Positions 48,123-57,150 of a stretch of 64,000 bases of DNA are shown here, piece by piece; position 1 is the first letter of the stretch, and every line of letters begins with the position of its first letter. The translations under genes were made by a program, and so were the position numbers. Under the pieces are notes generated by a model. That model ran no database searches. It had not been told where the DNA came from and saw only the letters and a program-made list of their open reading frames with translations. The DNA is from a virus. Where the stretch lies: the IMG/VR virus record IMGVR_UViG_3300015371_000021, positions 1 to 64,000 of that record. The stretch is one strand, 5' to 3'.

Positions 48123-50854
48123 CCGGTGCGTCCGTTGATAAAGGCGGTGATGGTGCCAGTCGTCTTGGTAAAGCAGGTCGTTGCACTGGAAACCACCGCA
48201 GTGATGCCGGTGGAGAACACCTGCGGTGGCCCCGGGGAATAGTCGATCTGTGCGTAGCTCGACGCCGGTAGCGGCACGCACGCGAGTGGCGTGACTGCGC
48301 CATCTGCTGGTGACGTGGTGGAATTCAGCACCAGCAGGAACCCAGCAGTCGATGTCAGGTTGGTCGCGTAGACGCTGTACAGATTGCCAGCGCTGGCCTT
48401 CAGCACGTGATTATTCTCAGCCGCACTGGAAACCACAGAAGTAATACCGGCGGCGGAGGCGGACGTCGGCGCGACGGTGGTCTGCACCGGCGTCATGCCG
48501 GACGAGCCCTGCACCGTCCACGGACCAGACGCCTGAGTGACGGCGCCGATCGTGTTCGAGCCCGGCGGCAACTGGGTATTCACGGTGACCAGCGTGTTGC
48601 CGCCGCTGTCACACTGCACCGGCGAAGAGCGGGTGGAGGTAATAGCGGTCGGCGCGGTGTTGAACTGACAGCCGGTGAGAATGGCGTTGGCCGGGGACAC
48701 CGCGTTCTGCCCGGCAAAGTCCAGCACCGCCCCACCATTGCCGAGCAGGTTCACCGTCGCCTTCAGATTAGCCGCAGTCGCCTGCGCCACGGTGGCATTC
48801 AGGTTGGCCGCGGTGGATTGGCTGACTACGAGCGCCGTGCCGTTGGCACCGGTGTTGGCGAGCGACACCTGCAGGGGAGTGGTGGACGTGCCGACCTCGG
48901 TGCCGGAGGCGTCACGCAGGTTGGAAAACAGCGCCCGCTGCGCCGTCACCTGAAACGCACCCTGCTGCCCGGTAGTGAGTGCGTTGGAGGTGGCGGTGGT
49001 CTGGAAAAAGCCGCCCACCAGGGTCTGCGGCGAGGTGCTGGCGGTGAAGGTACTCTTGTCCGCCGCTGTCGTGGTCGTGCAGCCGCTGTCGCAGACGATG
49101 TGCAGATTGGTGCCGGTGGCCTGGGACACCGTCGCATTCAAGTTCGACGCCGTCGACTGGCTTACCTGGATCGGCGTCATTGAGGCGATGCCCTGGACTG
49201 TCATCACGCCGGTGTCTGACGTCCCGGCAGTGCCTGCTCCCGTCGCCTGCGTCTTTAGGTTCGACGCGGTGGCCTGGCTGACATTGGCATTGAGGTTCGC
49301 CGCCGTGCTCTGCACCACAGTCGCGTTCAAGTTGGCCGCTGTGCTCTGCGCCGCCGTCACCAGCACCGCCGTGCCATTGGCTGCCGTGTTAGCCAGTGAG
49401 ACCTGTACCGGCGTGGTCGAAGTGCCGATTTCCGTGCCCGACGCGTTGCGCAGGTTGGTGAACAGCGCGCGATTCGCGGTGACCTGAAACGCGCCCATCT
49501 GGCCGGTGGTCAGCGCGTTGTTTGTCGCGGTGGTCTGAAACACGCCACCGATTGGCGTCTGCGAGGTGGTGCTGAATGTAAAGGTCGACGCGTCGGCCGG
49601 TGCGGTCGAGGACGAGCAACCGCTGTCGCAGGAAACATGCAGGCTGGCGCCAGACGACTGTGCCACGGTGACCGCCGTCCCCGAGGCGATGCCCTGGATG
49701 GTCTGCACGCCGGTGTCAGGCGTGCCTGCAGTACCCGCGCCGGTGACCTTAGCGTTCAGGTTCGCTGCGGTACTCTGCACCACGGTCGCGTTAAGATTCC
49801 CGGCCGTCGCCTGCGACACCTGCACCGGCGTCATTGACGCGATGCCTTGGACCGTCAGCACGCCCGCGTTGGCCGTGCCGGCGGTGCCGGCACCGATAAC
49901 GGTCGCGTTCAGATTGGCCGCCGCGGCCTGACTGACGGTGACCGGTGTGGCGTTGGAAGCAGTGTTGGCAAGCGAGACCTGCAGCGGCACAGCAGCGACC
50001 CCGGCCTCAGCCCCCGTTGCGTTGCGCAGGTTGACATGCAGTGCGCGGTTAATCGTCGCTTGCACCGCGCCCATCTGACCCGAGGTCAATGGATTGGACG
50101 TCGCCGTCGTCTGATATACCGCGCCGATCGGCGTCTGCGATGACGAGCCGAAGGTAAATGCCCCCTGATCGGCCGGCGCTCCGGTAGCCGAGCAGCCACT
50201 ATCGCAGACCATGTGCAAATTGGACCCGGTGCCTTGGACAGCGGTGACCGTGCCGGATACCGTCGCCAGCAAATTGCCGGCGCTGGCATTGTTGACGATC
50301 AGCGGGGTCATCCCCGAGATGCCTTGCACCGTCTGCACCCCGGTGTCAGCGGTGCCTGCGGTGCCGGCGCCAGTCGCCTGCGTCTTCAAATTCGCCGCGG
50401 TGGATTGGATTGCCGTCACAGACCCGCCGGCTTGCACCGAGACAGAGACCGGGGTCATGCCCGCGATACCCTGGACGGTCATCACGCCAGCATTCGCCGT
50501 ACCCGCTGCCCCAGCACCGACCACGGTCGCGTTCAGATTTGCCGCCGTCGCGTTGTTGACGATCACCGGCGTCATCGACGCGATGCCCTGAATCGTCAGC
50601 ACGCCAGCGTCAGCAGTTCCTGCGGTACCCTTACCGGTCGCGAGCACAGAGAGTCCAAGCGTCGCAGAAACCGGCGCGCAGGTGTTCGGATCAGTCGCGT
50701 CGCAGGTAATACCGCGGTTAGAGAACTGGCCGCCGATATTGGCCTTCACGTTCATCTGCTGATTGGCGCCGTCGGCGTCTTTGATCTTCAGTCCGTCGGC
50801 GTGCGCCGGGACCGATACCAAGAGCAGGAGAAGAGCAACGATCCATCGCGCCAT
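48119..50854 (-). CDS. exported modular repeat fibre protein (911 aa)
   Basis: ATG 50854 (TGATG) gives a clear Sec signal (MARWIVALLLLLVSVPAHA, cleavage after AHA). Then short repeats (GTAGTADTGVQTVQGIASMTP; STAANLNATV) alternate with three copies of a larger module. Each copy starts NLHxxCDSGC, continues QTPIGGVFQTTAT and RALFTNLRNASGTE, and ends QVSLANT. The paired Cys suggest a periplasmic or extracellular disulphide. The C-terminal domain holds further Cys residues. Likely a fibre or surface-displayed adhesin. Confidence 0.7.
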   Translation of the reverse strand: MARWIVALLLLLVSVPAHADGLKIKDADGANQQMNVKANIGGQFSNRGITCDATDPNTCAPVSATLGLSVLATGKGTAGTADAGVLTIQGIASMTPVIVNNATAANLNATVVGAGAAGTANAGVMTVQGIAGMTPVSVSVQAGGSVTAIQSTAANLKTQATGAGTAGTADTGVQTVQGISGMTPLIVNNASAGNLLATVSGTVTAVQGTGSNLHMVCDSGCSATGAPADQGAFTFGSSSQTPIGAVYQTTATSNPLTSGQMGAVQATINRALHVNLRNATGAEAGVAAVPLQVSLANTASNATPVTVSQAAAANLNATVIGAGTAGTANAGVLTVQGIASMTPVQVSQATAGNLNATVVQSTAANLNAKVTGAGTAGTPDTGVQTIQGIASGTAVTVAQSSGASLHVSCDSGCSSSTAPADASTFTFSTTSQTPIGGVFQTTATNNALTTGQMGAFQVTANRALFTNLRNASGTEIGTSTTPVQVSLANTAANGTAVLVTAAQSTAANLNATVVQSTAANLNANVSQATASNLKTQATGAGTAGTSDTGVMTVQGIASMTPIQVSQSTASNLNATVSQATGTNLHIVCDSGCTTTTAADKSTFTASTSPQTLVGGFFQTTATSNALTTGQQGAFQVTAQRALFSNLRDASGTEVGTSTTPLQVSLANTGANGTALVVSQSTAANLNATVAQATAANLKATVNLLGNGGAVLDFAGQNAVSPANAILTGCQFNTAPTAITSTRSSPVQCDSGGNTLVTVNTQLPPGSNTIGAVTQASGPWTVQGSSGMTPVQTTVAPTSASAAGITSVVSSAAENNHVLKASAGNLYSVYATNLTSTAGFLLVLNSTTSPADGAVTPLACVPLPASSYAQIDYSPGPPQVFSTGITAVVSSATTCFTKTTGTITAFINGRTG

Positions 50855-51471
50855 CACGAGATCACCGGTAGGTATTGCGTATTGTCTGGGTCGGAGAAAT
50901 CCAACTGCCCTTGCTGCCCACCCGGAGGCACCGGCGTCGTTCCAGGTCCCGCGTCGACCATGATCGGGACGCCCTGATCGTCGGTGATGATGTTGCCCTG
51001 ATCGTCGGTGAGATACGCGAACAGCTCAGCCGGCGGTGGTGGCGGGGGTGGTGGTGGCGCCGCCTGTCCCCGGTCAAGCATGATCGGCTTGCCGAGATCA
51101 TCGGTGATGACGTTCCCCAGGTCGTCGGTCAGGAAGTCAAACAGCGGTTCGACGAACGGCGGCACCGCCTCGAATGGCTCGAATGGGAAGAACGGCGGCG
51201 GCGCGGGGCCTGCCTGCTGCGTCACATAACCAGGGCGCGGGTGCTTCAGTGGCCGCGGATCAGGCGGGATGACGATCGGTCGTAGGTGATGGTGCGGCCG
51301 GTCCTCACAGGTCCCGCACACCAGAATGCGCAGATTAGCCAATTGCGGGCCGCGAAAGTCGTGCTGCCAGCGCAGATCACCGAGCCAATAGCGATGGTTG
51401 CAGCGGTCGCAGTAGCCGATCGGCTGCGGCTTATTGAGGTCAGCATAGTTGCGGGTGAGGCCCTTACCCAT
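50854..51471 (-). CDS. zinc-ribbon virion-region protein (205 aa)
   Basis: GKGLTRNYADLNKPQPIGYCDRC, then ILVCGTC, is a conserved start of a phage protein family that lies among head-tail genes; the four Cys can bind zinc. A Pro-rich linker leads to two copies of LTDDxGNxITDDxGxPIM. ATG 51471 overlaps the previous gene by eight bases. Confidence 0.7.
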   Translation of the reverse strand: MGKGLTRNYADLNKPQPIGYCDRCNHRYWLGDLRWQHDFRGPQLANLRILVCGTCEDRPHHHLRPIVIPPDPRPLKHPRPGYVTQQAGPAPPPFFPFEPFEAVPPFVEPLFDFLTDDLGNVITDDLGKPIMLDRGQAAPPPPPPPPPAELFAYLTDDQGNIITDDQGVPIMVDAGPGTTPVPPGGQQGQLDFSDPDNTQYLPVIS

Positions 51472-52672
51472 AGTAGGCCGCAAAATCTGGCACGATGTAG
51501 GTCGATACCCGTTCGCGGTCCTCGCCCGCCACCTCTTGCCATTTCATGCCCGCATAGGCCGTCAGCGGCACCGCGCGGTCGGGTGCAAACTTGGTCGCCA
51601 GCATGGCGGCCAGCTCCGCGGTGTAGGCCTCCAGAAACCGGAACGGCGCCTGCAGCTGCAGGCCGTTGATGATATCGGCGTCCTGGATTTGCCGCGAGCG
51701 GCGATAGCGCAGCTCGAACGGTCCGGTGTTGTCCGGCGCTGGCCAGACGTTGATCACCGGCACGACCTGCCGATCGATCCAAAACGAGGTCGGCCGTGCC
51801 TGCTGGGATTTATTCGGAATCGCCATGTATTCGTCGCGACTAATTGCCCATAGCAATAGATCAGTCGGATTGGATGCGAACCCGATCCCAGCCACCTGCG
51901 ACGACAAGAGCGTCTTGCCGCCGTTCTCGGCCAGATTGGTGTTAAACCCCGCCTTAAACGAAGCGAGGATTTGGAACGTGGAGCCGGTCAGGCTGGTCGG
52001 CTGCACGGTATAGGGGCCGAACAGCTGACCACCGCCGATCGCCGTTGGCCGCTCGACGGTGAACGTCTGTCCCGCCAACTTGCCGTGATTGGCGAAGGTG
52101 ACGGTGACAACGTTCGAGGCCTGCGTCATAGCAAACACCGGCACCGAGCCGCCTGGCGTCGAGATGCTGATAGTCGCCGGCTTGCCGGCATTGATCACCG
52201 CATAGCCCGAAGACGGCACAGACTGCACCTGATAGGTGCCGCTAATGATCAGGCCACCAACCGAAACCTGCACCCCGACATTGATGTAGCTGCCGACCGT
52301 CGGGGTGACCGGGAACCCGCCGATGGCGACATTGGCTGAACCGAGATTGGTGGCAAACGCCGGGGTCACCGAGGTCGGCGCGCCCATCATGTATTGGCGC
52401 ATGGTGACCGAGGCCGGCAGGATATCAACGCAGGACGCGTCGTCGAAATACTGCGTCACCCCTTGCGGCATCGGCTGCACAACCTCTTGCACCGTCCAGA
52501 GGTTGATGCCGCGATTGCTCCAGCTCGACAGCACGAAATTCATCGAGCGGCGCACCGAGGTCGTGCGCTCGTTATTCAGCGAGGTCGCTGGCAACCCGCA
52601 CCGCTCAAGCGCGTCGATCGCTATCTCGCTCAGAGCGGGCGCGAAGGCGTAGGTGCCCGTCGTGCCGCTCAT
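51464..52672 (-). CDS. head-tail adaptor/tail accessory protein with FCCH-like insert (402 aa)
   Basis: The helical start (SEIAIDALERCGLPATSLNNERTTSVRRSMNFVLSSW) and end (FRFLEAYTAELAAMLATKFAPD; VSTYIVPDFAAYYG) match a podophage adaptor/stabilisation protein layout (P22 gp4-like). Residues about 120-250 are an inserted beta domain (AIGGFPVTPTVGSYINVGV) of the same kind as in the nozzle protein. Likely links portal and tail. Confidence 0.65.
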   Translation of the reverse strand: MSGTTGTYAFAPALSEIAIDALERCGLPATSLNNERTTSVRRSMNFVLSSWSNRGINLWTVQEVVQPMPQGVTQYFDDASCVDILPASVTMRQYMMGAPTSVTPAFATNLGSANVAIGGFPVTPTVGSYINVGVQVSVGGLIISGTYQVQSVPSSGYAVINAGKPATISISTPGGSVPVFAMTQASNVVTVTFANHGKLAGQTFTVERPTAIGGGQLFGPYTVQPTSLTGSTFQILASFKAGFNTNLAENGGKTLLSSQVAGIGFASNPTDLLLWAISRDEYMAIPNKSQQARPTSFWIDRQVVPVINVWPAPDNTGPFELRYRRSRQIQDADIINGLQLQAPFRFLEAYTAELAAMLATKFAPDRAVPLTAYAGMKWQEVAGEDRERVSTYIVPDFAAYYG

Positions 52673-52681
52673 GGCCCAGGA

Positions 52682-52909
52682 CTACCCCTTGCCGATGTCG
52701 GGATACTTCCGATGCACTGCGGCGCGCACCCGAGCCTTTTCCGACGATGAGCCGTGCTGGCTAACGCGCGCCAATGCGTTAGCCGCGTGGCTTCGGTCTG
52801 GAATAGGATAGCTCCCGGCGCCCGCACCTTTCGGTCCTTTCCCGTGGCCAGGTAAGGCAAAGCTCGACTTCGGCATCGTCTGCCGCTGCTTCGCGGTCAG
52901 CCGGCTCAT
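52682..52909 (-). CDS. small basic protein (75 aa)
   Basis: ATG 52909 overlaps the stop of the preceding gene (ATGA). MSRLTAKQRQTMPKSSFALPG, then GKGAGSYPIPD-type residues and a C-terminal ARVRAAVHRKYPDIG motif, which I have seen in small phage proteins near capsid genes. Possibly virion-associated. Confidence 0.65.
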   Translation of the reverse strand: MSRLTAKQRQTMPKSSFALPGHGKGPKGAGAGSYPIPDRSHAANALARVSQHGSSSEKARVRAAVHRKYPDIGKG

Positions 52910-53223
52910 ACCGTCGGCGCCTGCTCGCCCGGACCGCAGCTGCTGTTCTTGCCCTTGGGCGCGGTCGCAGAGCGGTCCGCCGAGTATGGCGAGCTGGAGC
53001 CGCCACGCGCCCGGCCCTTGCGGATCGCACCGCCACGCGCACGCCCCATGTGATGCTTGCCGCCTTCGCCTTCGACCGCGCCGCCATCGGCCCGACATTT
53101 GCTGCCGCCGCGCTTGAAGCCCTCGCTCTTGGCATCGATGTTCTCCGCCGCTGGCGAGCCCTTCGCGTTGTAGAGGTTCATCGAGCCGCCTGACTTGCGC
53201 GACCGCCGGTTTTTGTATGCCAT
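52906..53223 (-). CDS. basic Gly/Arg-rich protein with GKHHMGRARGG motif (105 aa)
   Basis: Rich in Lys, Arg, Gly and Ser. EGEGGKHHMGRARGG near residue 56 is nearly the same as a segment of the 221-residue product near 61 kb. Low-complexity basic chains like this can bind DNA or packed capsid interiors. No fold is recognised. Confidence 0.6.
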   Translation of the reverse strand: MAYKNRRSRKSGGSMNLYNAKGSPAAENIDAKSEGFKRGGSKCRADGGAVEGEGGKHHMGRARGGAIRKGRARGGSSSPYSADRSATAPKGKNSSCGPGEQAPTV

Positions 53224-53244
53224 TCGGATAGCTCCTGCCTTCCG

Positions 53245-53895
53245 TTAGCGGTTAGTGATGCCGGCCTGGACCACCTGCGCGGTGAGCGTGCCGGTGCCGG
53301 CGGTAATCGTAAGACGCACGCCGGTGATGGGGTTGGTAAGCGCCGTGACACCGGCGGCGCTCCCCGAGGCGATCGGTGTCGCCACGTTGATCGTCGAGGT
53401 GACGTTCAGCGTCGGGCCGGACGGCGCTGACCAGAAGTCGTCGCAGGTGCTCTCGCCCTGATAGGTCACAGACCCACTCAACTGGGTCGAGACATTAACT
53501 GCGAACGGCGTCAGGTTGGTGTTGCACCGCCCCCACCGGGTCGAGCCGGTGGTGGTAGTGCCGATGCTGATCGTCGTGGCGATCGCCCCGTCCACCCCGA
53601 CCCTGGTGACCGTTTTGTAGTCCAGCACCGAGTTGGCGGTGCCGGCGCTGGTCAGCTGCACAGTCTCGGAGATGATCGCCCCGTCGTCGTTGGTGCCGAC
53701 CACCGTCGCGCGGCGCGCGCTGTCATTGCCGCCCGACGTAAGCGCCAGCCGGCGCTGGGTGGTAAACGTCGCCACCCCGCCAGAGACTGACCCGCCATTC
53801 AGGGTCAGATTGCCGGCCGCCGCGAGCGCCCCAGCGTTAACGACCGCGGTTGCGGACGCCGCGGTCATCACCTTGGTCAGGTTAACCGGGATCAT
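53245..53895 (-). CDS. virion beta protein (216 aa)
   Basis: Thr/Ala/Gly-rich beta protein (TVVGTNDDGAIISETVQLTS), with WGRCNTNLTPF in the middle. ATGA overlap. Likely a capsid decoration or minor virion protein. Confidence 0.6.
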   Translation of the reverse strand: MIPVNLTKVMTAASATAVVNAGALAAAGNLTLNGGSVSGGVATFTTQRRLALTSGGNDSARRATVVGTNDDGAIISETVQLTSAGTANSVLDYKTVTRVGVDGAIATTISIGTTTTGSTRWGRCNTNLTPFAVNVSTQLSGSVTYQGESTCDDFWSAPSGPTLNVTSTINVATPIASGSAAGVTALTNPITGVRLTITAGTGTLTAQVVQAGITNR

Positions 53896-54350
53896 GAGAC
53901 CCCGAGTGTGGTCTGCACCGTCTGCAGGTAGACGACAGTCACGATAGTCGTGCCCGCCGAAGTCGCGCCCGACGGTGTCGCGGTGATGTAGAGCGTTGCG
54001 GTCGGCGTCGTGGTGCCGACGTTAGACATCGCGTTCAGCTGTGCCGCCGTCCAGGCCGGACGTTGTCGCGCCGTCGCGCTCTTCAGATCGACCGATCCCC
54101 CATACTGCGTGCCGGCAGCTGCGGTACCGATACTCAGCGTGGCCGAGGTGCCGCTGTTCCACGCGACAGTGCTATCGGAGATGATGTCGATGATCGCCGA
54201 TCCGCCAGGCACCACGATCGTATTGGTGACCGCCGTGGTGCTGTTCTGAACGAGCGTGGTTTGCTGCGCGAGAACGACACCGCCGAAGTCGGTGCCGATC
54301 TTACTGCCGACCTGTAGAGGACCGTTGAATGAAGTGCCAGGGCCGGGCAT
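53892..54350 (-). CDS. virion beta protein (152 aa)
   Basis: MPGPGTSFNGPLQVGSKIGTD start, then TTAVTNTIVVPGGSAIIDII and repeated Thr/Ala strands. It lies directly downstream of the capsid gene, so likely a head decoration or completion protein. Confidence 0.6.
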   Translation of the reverse strand: MPGPGTSFNGPLQVGSKIGTDFGGVVLAQQTTLVQNSTTAVTNTIVVPGGSAIIDIISDSTVAWNSGTSATLSIGTAAAGTQYGGSVDLKSATARQRPAWTAAQLNAMSNVGTTTPTATLYITATPSGATSAGTTIVTVVYLQTVQTTLGVS

Positions 54351-54361
54351 CTAGGTTCTCC

Positions 54362-55270
54362 CTACGAAGTCGGAGTGCTGCCGAACACCGCACGTGGATT
54401 GGTGTAGGCAGTTCCATACCTCTCGTAGCCGACGCACAGCAGGTTGCCGGTCGTCGCATCCACCTGAATGTCCATTTCGTATGGCACGCGATCGAATACC
54501 CGCAGCCCCTTCACGTTGGTCATCACGAACCAAGCGAACTGGCTAGTCAGGAACTCGCTCACCACATAGCTCTCAGGCACCGCGCCCGAGGTGATGATCG
54601 CGCTCACATCGTTGTTCGCAGTGTTGGTGCGCAGTTCGGTTTTGAACAGACGCTCCGCAGCCCATGACAGGCCCACAGGCACCACGATCTTGCGCGCGCG
54701 CACCATAGCGAGCAGCCCAGCTTGGTCGGGCCACAAGCGAATAGTGTTCAGCGCACTTTCGACGCTCGCTTCGTTGAAGCCAAGCTGCGTGGTGAACGTG
54801 TTGGCATAGGTGCCGTTGTCGATCGGATGCGCCGTCGACAGCAACGCCACGCCATCCGCAACGATGCTGGAGTTGTATGTGGTCGCAGTGTTCAAGAGGT
54901 TGTGGACGTAGACCTCTTTGAACTGGCTGAAGGCTTCAGCCAAGCCCATGCTCGTCGGGCCGAACTGCTCTTTGTAGAGATTGTCATCCAGCAGTTCACG
55001 GGTCATCGCGAAGCCGAGACCCACGTTGATCATGTTGGCGACGTAGGTAAAGCGCTGGCCGGACGCGTTGTCGAAGGTGGTTGCCGCACCTTCGCCCTTC
55101 AGCTGCGGCAGGCCGATGTAGCGCATCTCGTCGATACGCTCCATTGCCATCTTCGACGTACTGACCGCCGCCCATTCCTTATAGCGCGTGGGCAGTTGTG
55201 GATACTTGCCCTCGATGTCCGCCAGACCAGGAAGTAGACCGTCGCGGAAACTTGCTCTGTTGATCGGCAT
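54362..55270 (-). CDS. major capsid protein, HK97-type (302 aa)
   Basis: The order of segments (MPINRASFRDGLLPGL; TRYKEWAAVSTSKMAMERIDEM; GFAMTRELLDDNLY; HPIDNGTYANTF; LVPVGLSWAAERLF-type; ASVESALNTIRLWPDQ; WFVMTNVKGLRVFDR) fits Mu-like/HK97-fold head subunits. GGGGAG precedes ATG 55270 by eight bases. It lies between a decoration protein gene and minor virion genes. Length is usual for the family. Confidence 0.8.
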   Translation of the reverse strand: MPINRASFRDGLLPGLADIEGKYPQLPTRYKEWAAVSTSKMAMERIDEMRYIGLPQLKGEGAATTFDNASGQRFTYVANMINVGLGFAMTRELLDDNLYKEQFGPTSMGLAEAFSQFKEVYVHNLLNTATTYNSSIVADGVALLSTAHPIDNGTYANTFTTQLGFNEASVESALNTIRLWPDQAGLLAMVRARKIVVPVGLSWAAERLFKTELRTNTANNDVSAIITSGAVPESYVVSEFLTSQFAWFVMTNVKGLRVFDRVPYEMDIQVDATTGNLLCVGYERYGTAYTNPRAVFGSTPTS

Positions 55271-55285
55271 TGCCCCCGCTCCCCG

Positions 55286-55921
55286 TTATGCCTGACCGAC
55301 GCGAGTGCGCAGGTCGTGCGTGTTCATCACCACCGCGAGCCACTGGTTGTCGTTGGTCGCGACGTAACCAGGCGCGATGCAGGGGGCGTTGGCCGAGAAT
55401 CCAGGGGTCAGACCGACGATGCCGACCAGACGGAACGGCAGCGTCGACGTGGTTGAGCCGCTGGCGGCATCGAGCGCGCAGACACTGAGCCCAGAGCCGG
55501 TGACGGGCGCGCCGGAGGTGCCGGTGTAGATATCGAAGTTCTTGCCGATCGAGGAAACGGTCAGCGCAGTGCCACGTCCTTGGACGTAGAACACCGCCTG
55601 CGGGTCGGCGATCACCTTGACCTCGACGATCGTGGCGGAGTTTAGCCCCGACGGTTGCAGCCACGCCGGCCGGTAGCGGCCCGACATAATGTTATTCGGG
55701 TCGAAATATTCGACGCCGAGAGCAATGCCATCGATCGAGGTGCCGCCGTTGGCGACGGTTTTCACGTAGCCGTCGGTCGACAGGTACACCGGATCGCCGA
55801 AAGCGACGTTGGAGGCGTAGTTGTAGGTGAGTTGCCGGTATTCCAGCGCGTAGTTCGGAGGACTGGACCCCCACTGACGCGTATGATGGAACCCGCTGGG
55901 TGCTAGGGTGTTAGCGGCCAC
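55286..55921 (-). CDS. capsid decoration/stabilisation protein (211 aa)
   Basis: GTG 55921 has AAGGAG ten bases upstream and is favoured over a longer in-frame reading. Beta-rich (YASNVAFGDPVYLSTDGYVKTV; AVFYVQGRGTALTVSSIG), placed directly upstream of the capsid gene as many head decoration (DUF2190-like) proteins are. Confidence 0.65.
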   Translation of the reverse strand: MAANTLAPSGFHHTRQWGSSPPNYALEYRQLTYNYASNVAFGDPVYLSTDGYVKTVANGGTSIDGIALGVEYFDPNNIMSGRYRPAWLQPSGLNSATIVEVKVIADPQAVFYVQGRGTALTVSSIGKNFDIYTGTSGAPVTGSGLSVCALDAASGSTTSTLPFRLVGIVGLTPGFSANAPCIAPGYVATNDNQWLAVVMNTHDLRTRVGQA

Positions 55922-56426
55922 GGGCGCGCCACTCCTTGCTTCGCAGCACCCCGGCCGGAGCACAGTTCTCCCGGCCGGGGACGCACGGTTTCAGGGATGG
56001 CTGGGACGCCCAGCTGCAGACCGACGACGGGCCGGCCTGGTCTCCTTGCCTGCGCTCTACGTCAGGACGTCCAACGGAGCGCGCGACAACGGCCCGGACG
56101 TTAGGCGCGAGTAATGGCCCGCGTCAATGTGCAGAAGCGCACAGCTGGGGCACGGCTCGATGCTTCGAGAAATCTACAAATCTGGAGCCGCGGGAAATAT
56201 GTCAGGGTAAATTAGCCGTCGTTCACCAGAAGTTCGGCTTTTCCCGGGCAGCGGCTCCTGATAATGAAGCCATGCTGCCCGGCCGGTTCCTACCGGGTAG
56301 TGATAGCGAAACTTGGCCGGCGCTGACGTCGTGTGAAGCGAAGCCCCGAACGCCTTAGCGCCGGCCGCCCTTTTATGCCCATGTTTGCTACAAGACAAAC
56401 GATACCTGCACGCGATAGAAGCGCGC
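55922..56426. other. 505-base gap with three strong inverted repeats
   Basis: Divergent region between the capsid block (left) and the glycosyltransferase gene (right). Perfect arms: CCCCGGCCGG (55949-55958) with CCGGCCGGGG (55971-55980); CCGGGCAGC (56244-56252) with GCTGCCCGG (56274-56282), carrying an inner GGCT/AGCC pair; GGCCGGCGCT (56315-56324) with AGCGCCGGCC (56357-56366), followed by CCCTTTT. Frames through it lack start signals. I see no gene. Confidence 0.6.
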
Positions 56427-57134
56427 ATGTCAGATGACCTCATTCCGCTAACCGATCAGGGCCGCAACAACGCCGAGCTGGGCGAAACCGTGCGGCGCCT
56501 ATCCGAACAGGCGACCTGGAAGGACAGCCGTACTGTCATTGTCAGCCCCTGCGGCACGTCCGTGCCAATGCGGACGGTAGCCGCCTGGACCTCGTTGCAG
56601 AGACCGCCCAACTCGGCCTGCGCGCGGCTGTTCACCCAGAATCTGGAGGTCGGCCAAGCTTACACCCAGATGGTCGAGGACATCCTGGGCAGTCCAACGC
56701 TACGTGATCTGCCGTTCATGTGCACCGCCGAGCACGACAACCTGCCACCGCCGCGCGGGCTAATCGATCTGATCGGCCAGCTGCACAACCACCCAGAGTT
56801 ATCCGCAGTCTCCGGACTATACTTTCTCAAGAGCAGGGATGGATTTGCGCACATCTACGGCGAGCCAGGCCAGGACCATCTCCGCCCAATGCTGCCAGAC
56901 CCGAACGGCGGACTGGTCGAATGCCGCGCCATTGCCATGGGGTTTGCCGTTTTCCGGCTCGATATGTTCCGTGACGACCGGCTACGGCGCCCATGGTTTC
57001 TCAGCGGACAGCACCCAGTCGGCACCCAAGACCTATATTTCTGGGACGACGCAGCAAGGTTCGGCTACCGCTGCGCGGTCGACTGCAGTGTCCGGGTTGG
57101 GCACTTAGATGTGGACAGCGGGATAGTTTGGTAA
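56427..57134 (+). CDS. GT-A fold glycosyltransferase (235 aa)
   Basis: TVIVSPCGTSVPMRTVAAW is the nucleotide-sugar strand, LPFMCTAEHDNLPPP a DxD-like metal site, and AMGFAVFRL plus GTQDLYFWDDAARFGYRCAVD the acceptor-side motifs usual in GT2-type enzymes. ATG 56427 is preferred to TTG 56385. Paired with the methyltransferase gene 16 bases downstream, it may modify phage DNA, or it may glycosylate a virion or host surface molecule. Confidence 0.7.
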   Translation: MSDDLIPLTDQGRNNAELGETVRRLSEQATWKDSRTVIVSPCGTSVPMRTVAAWTSLQRPPNSACARLFTQNLEVGQAYTQMVEDILGSPTLRDLPFMCTAEHDNLPPPRGLIDLIGQLHNHPELSAVSGLYFLKSRDGFAHIYGEPGQDHLRPMLPDPNGGLVECRAIAMGFAVFRLDMFRDDRLRRPWFLSGQHPVGTQDLYFWDDAARFGYRCAVDCSVRVGHLDVDSGIVW

Positions 57135-57150
57135 TGATGATCCGCGTAAC

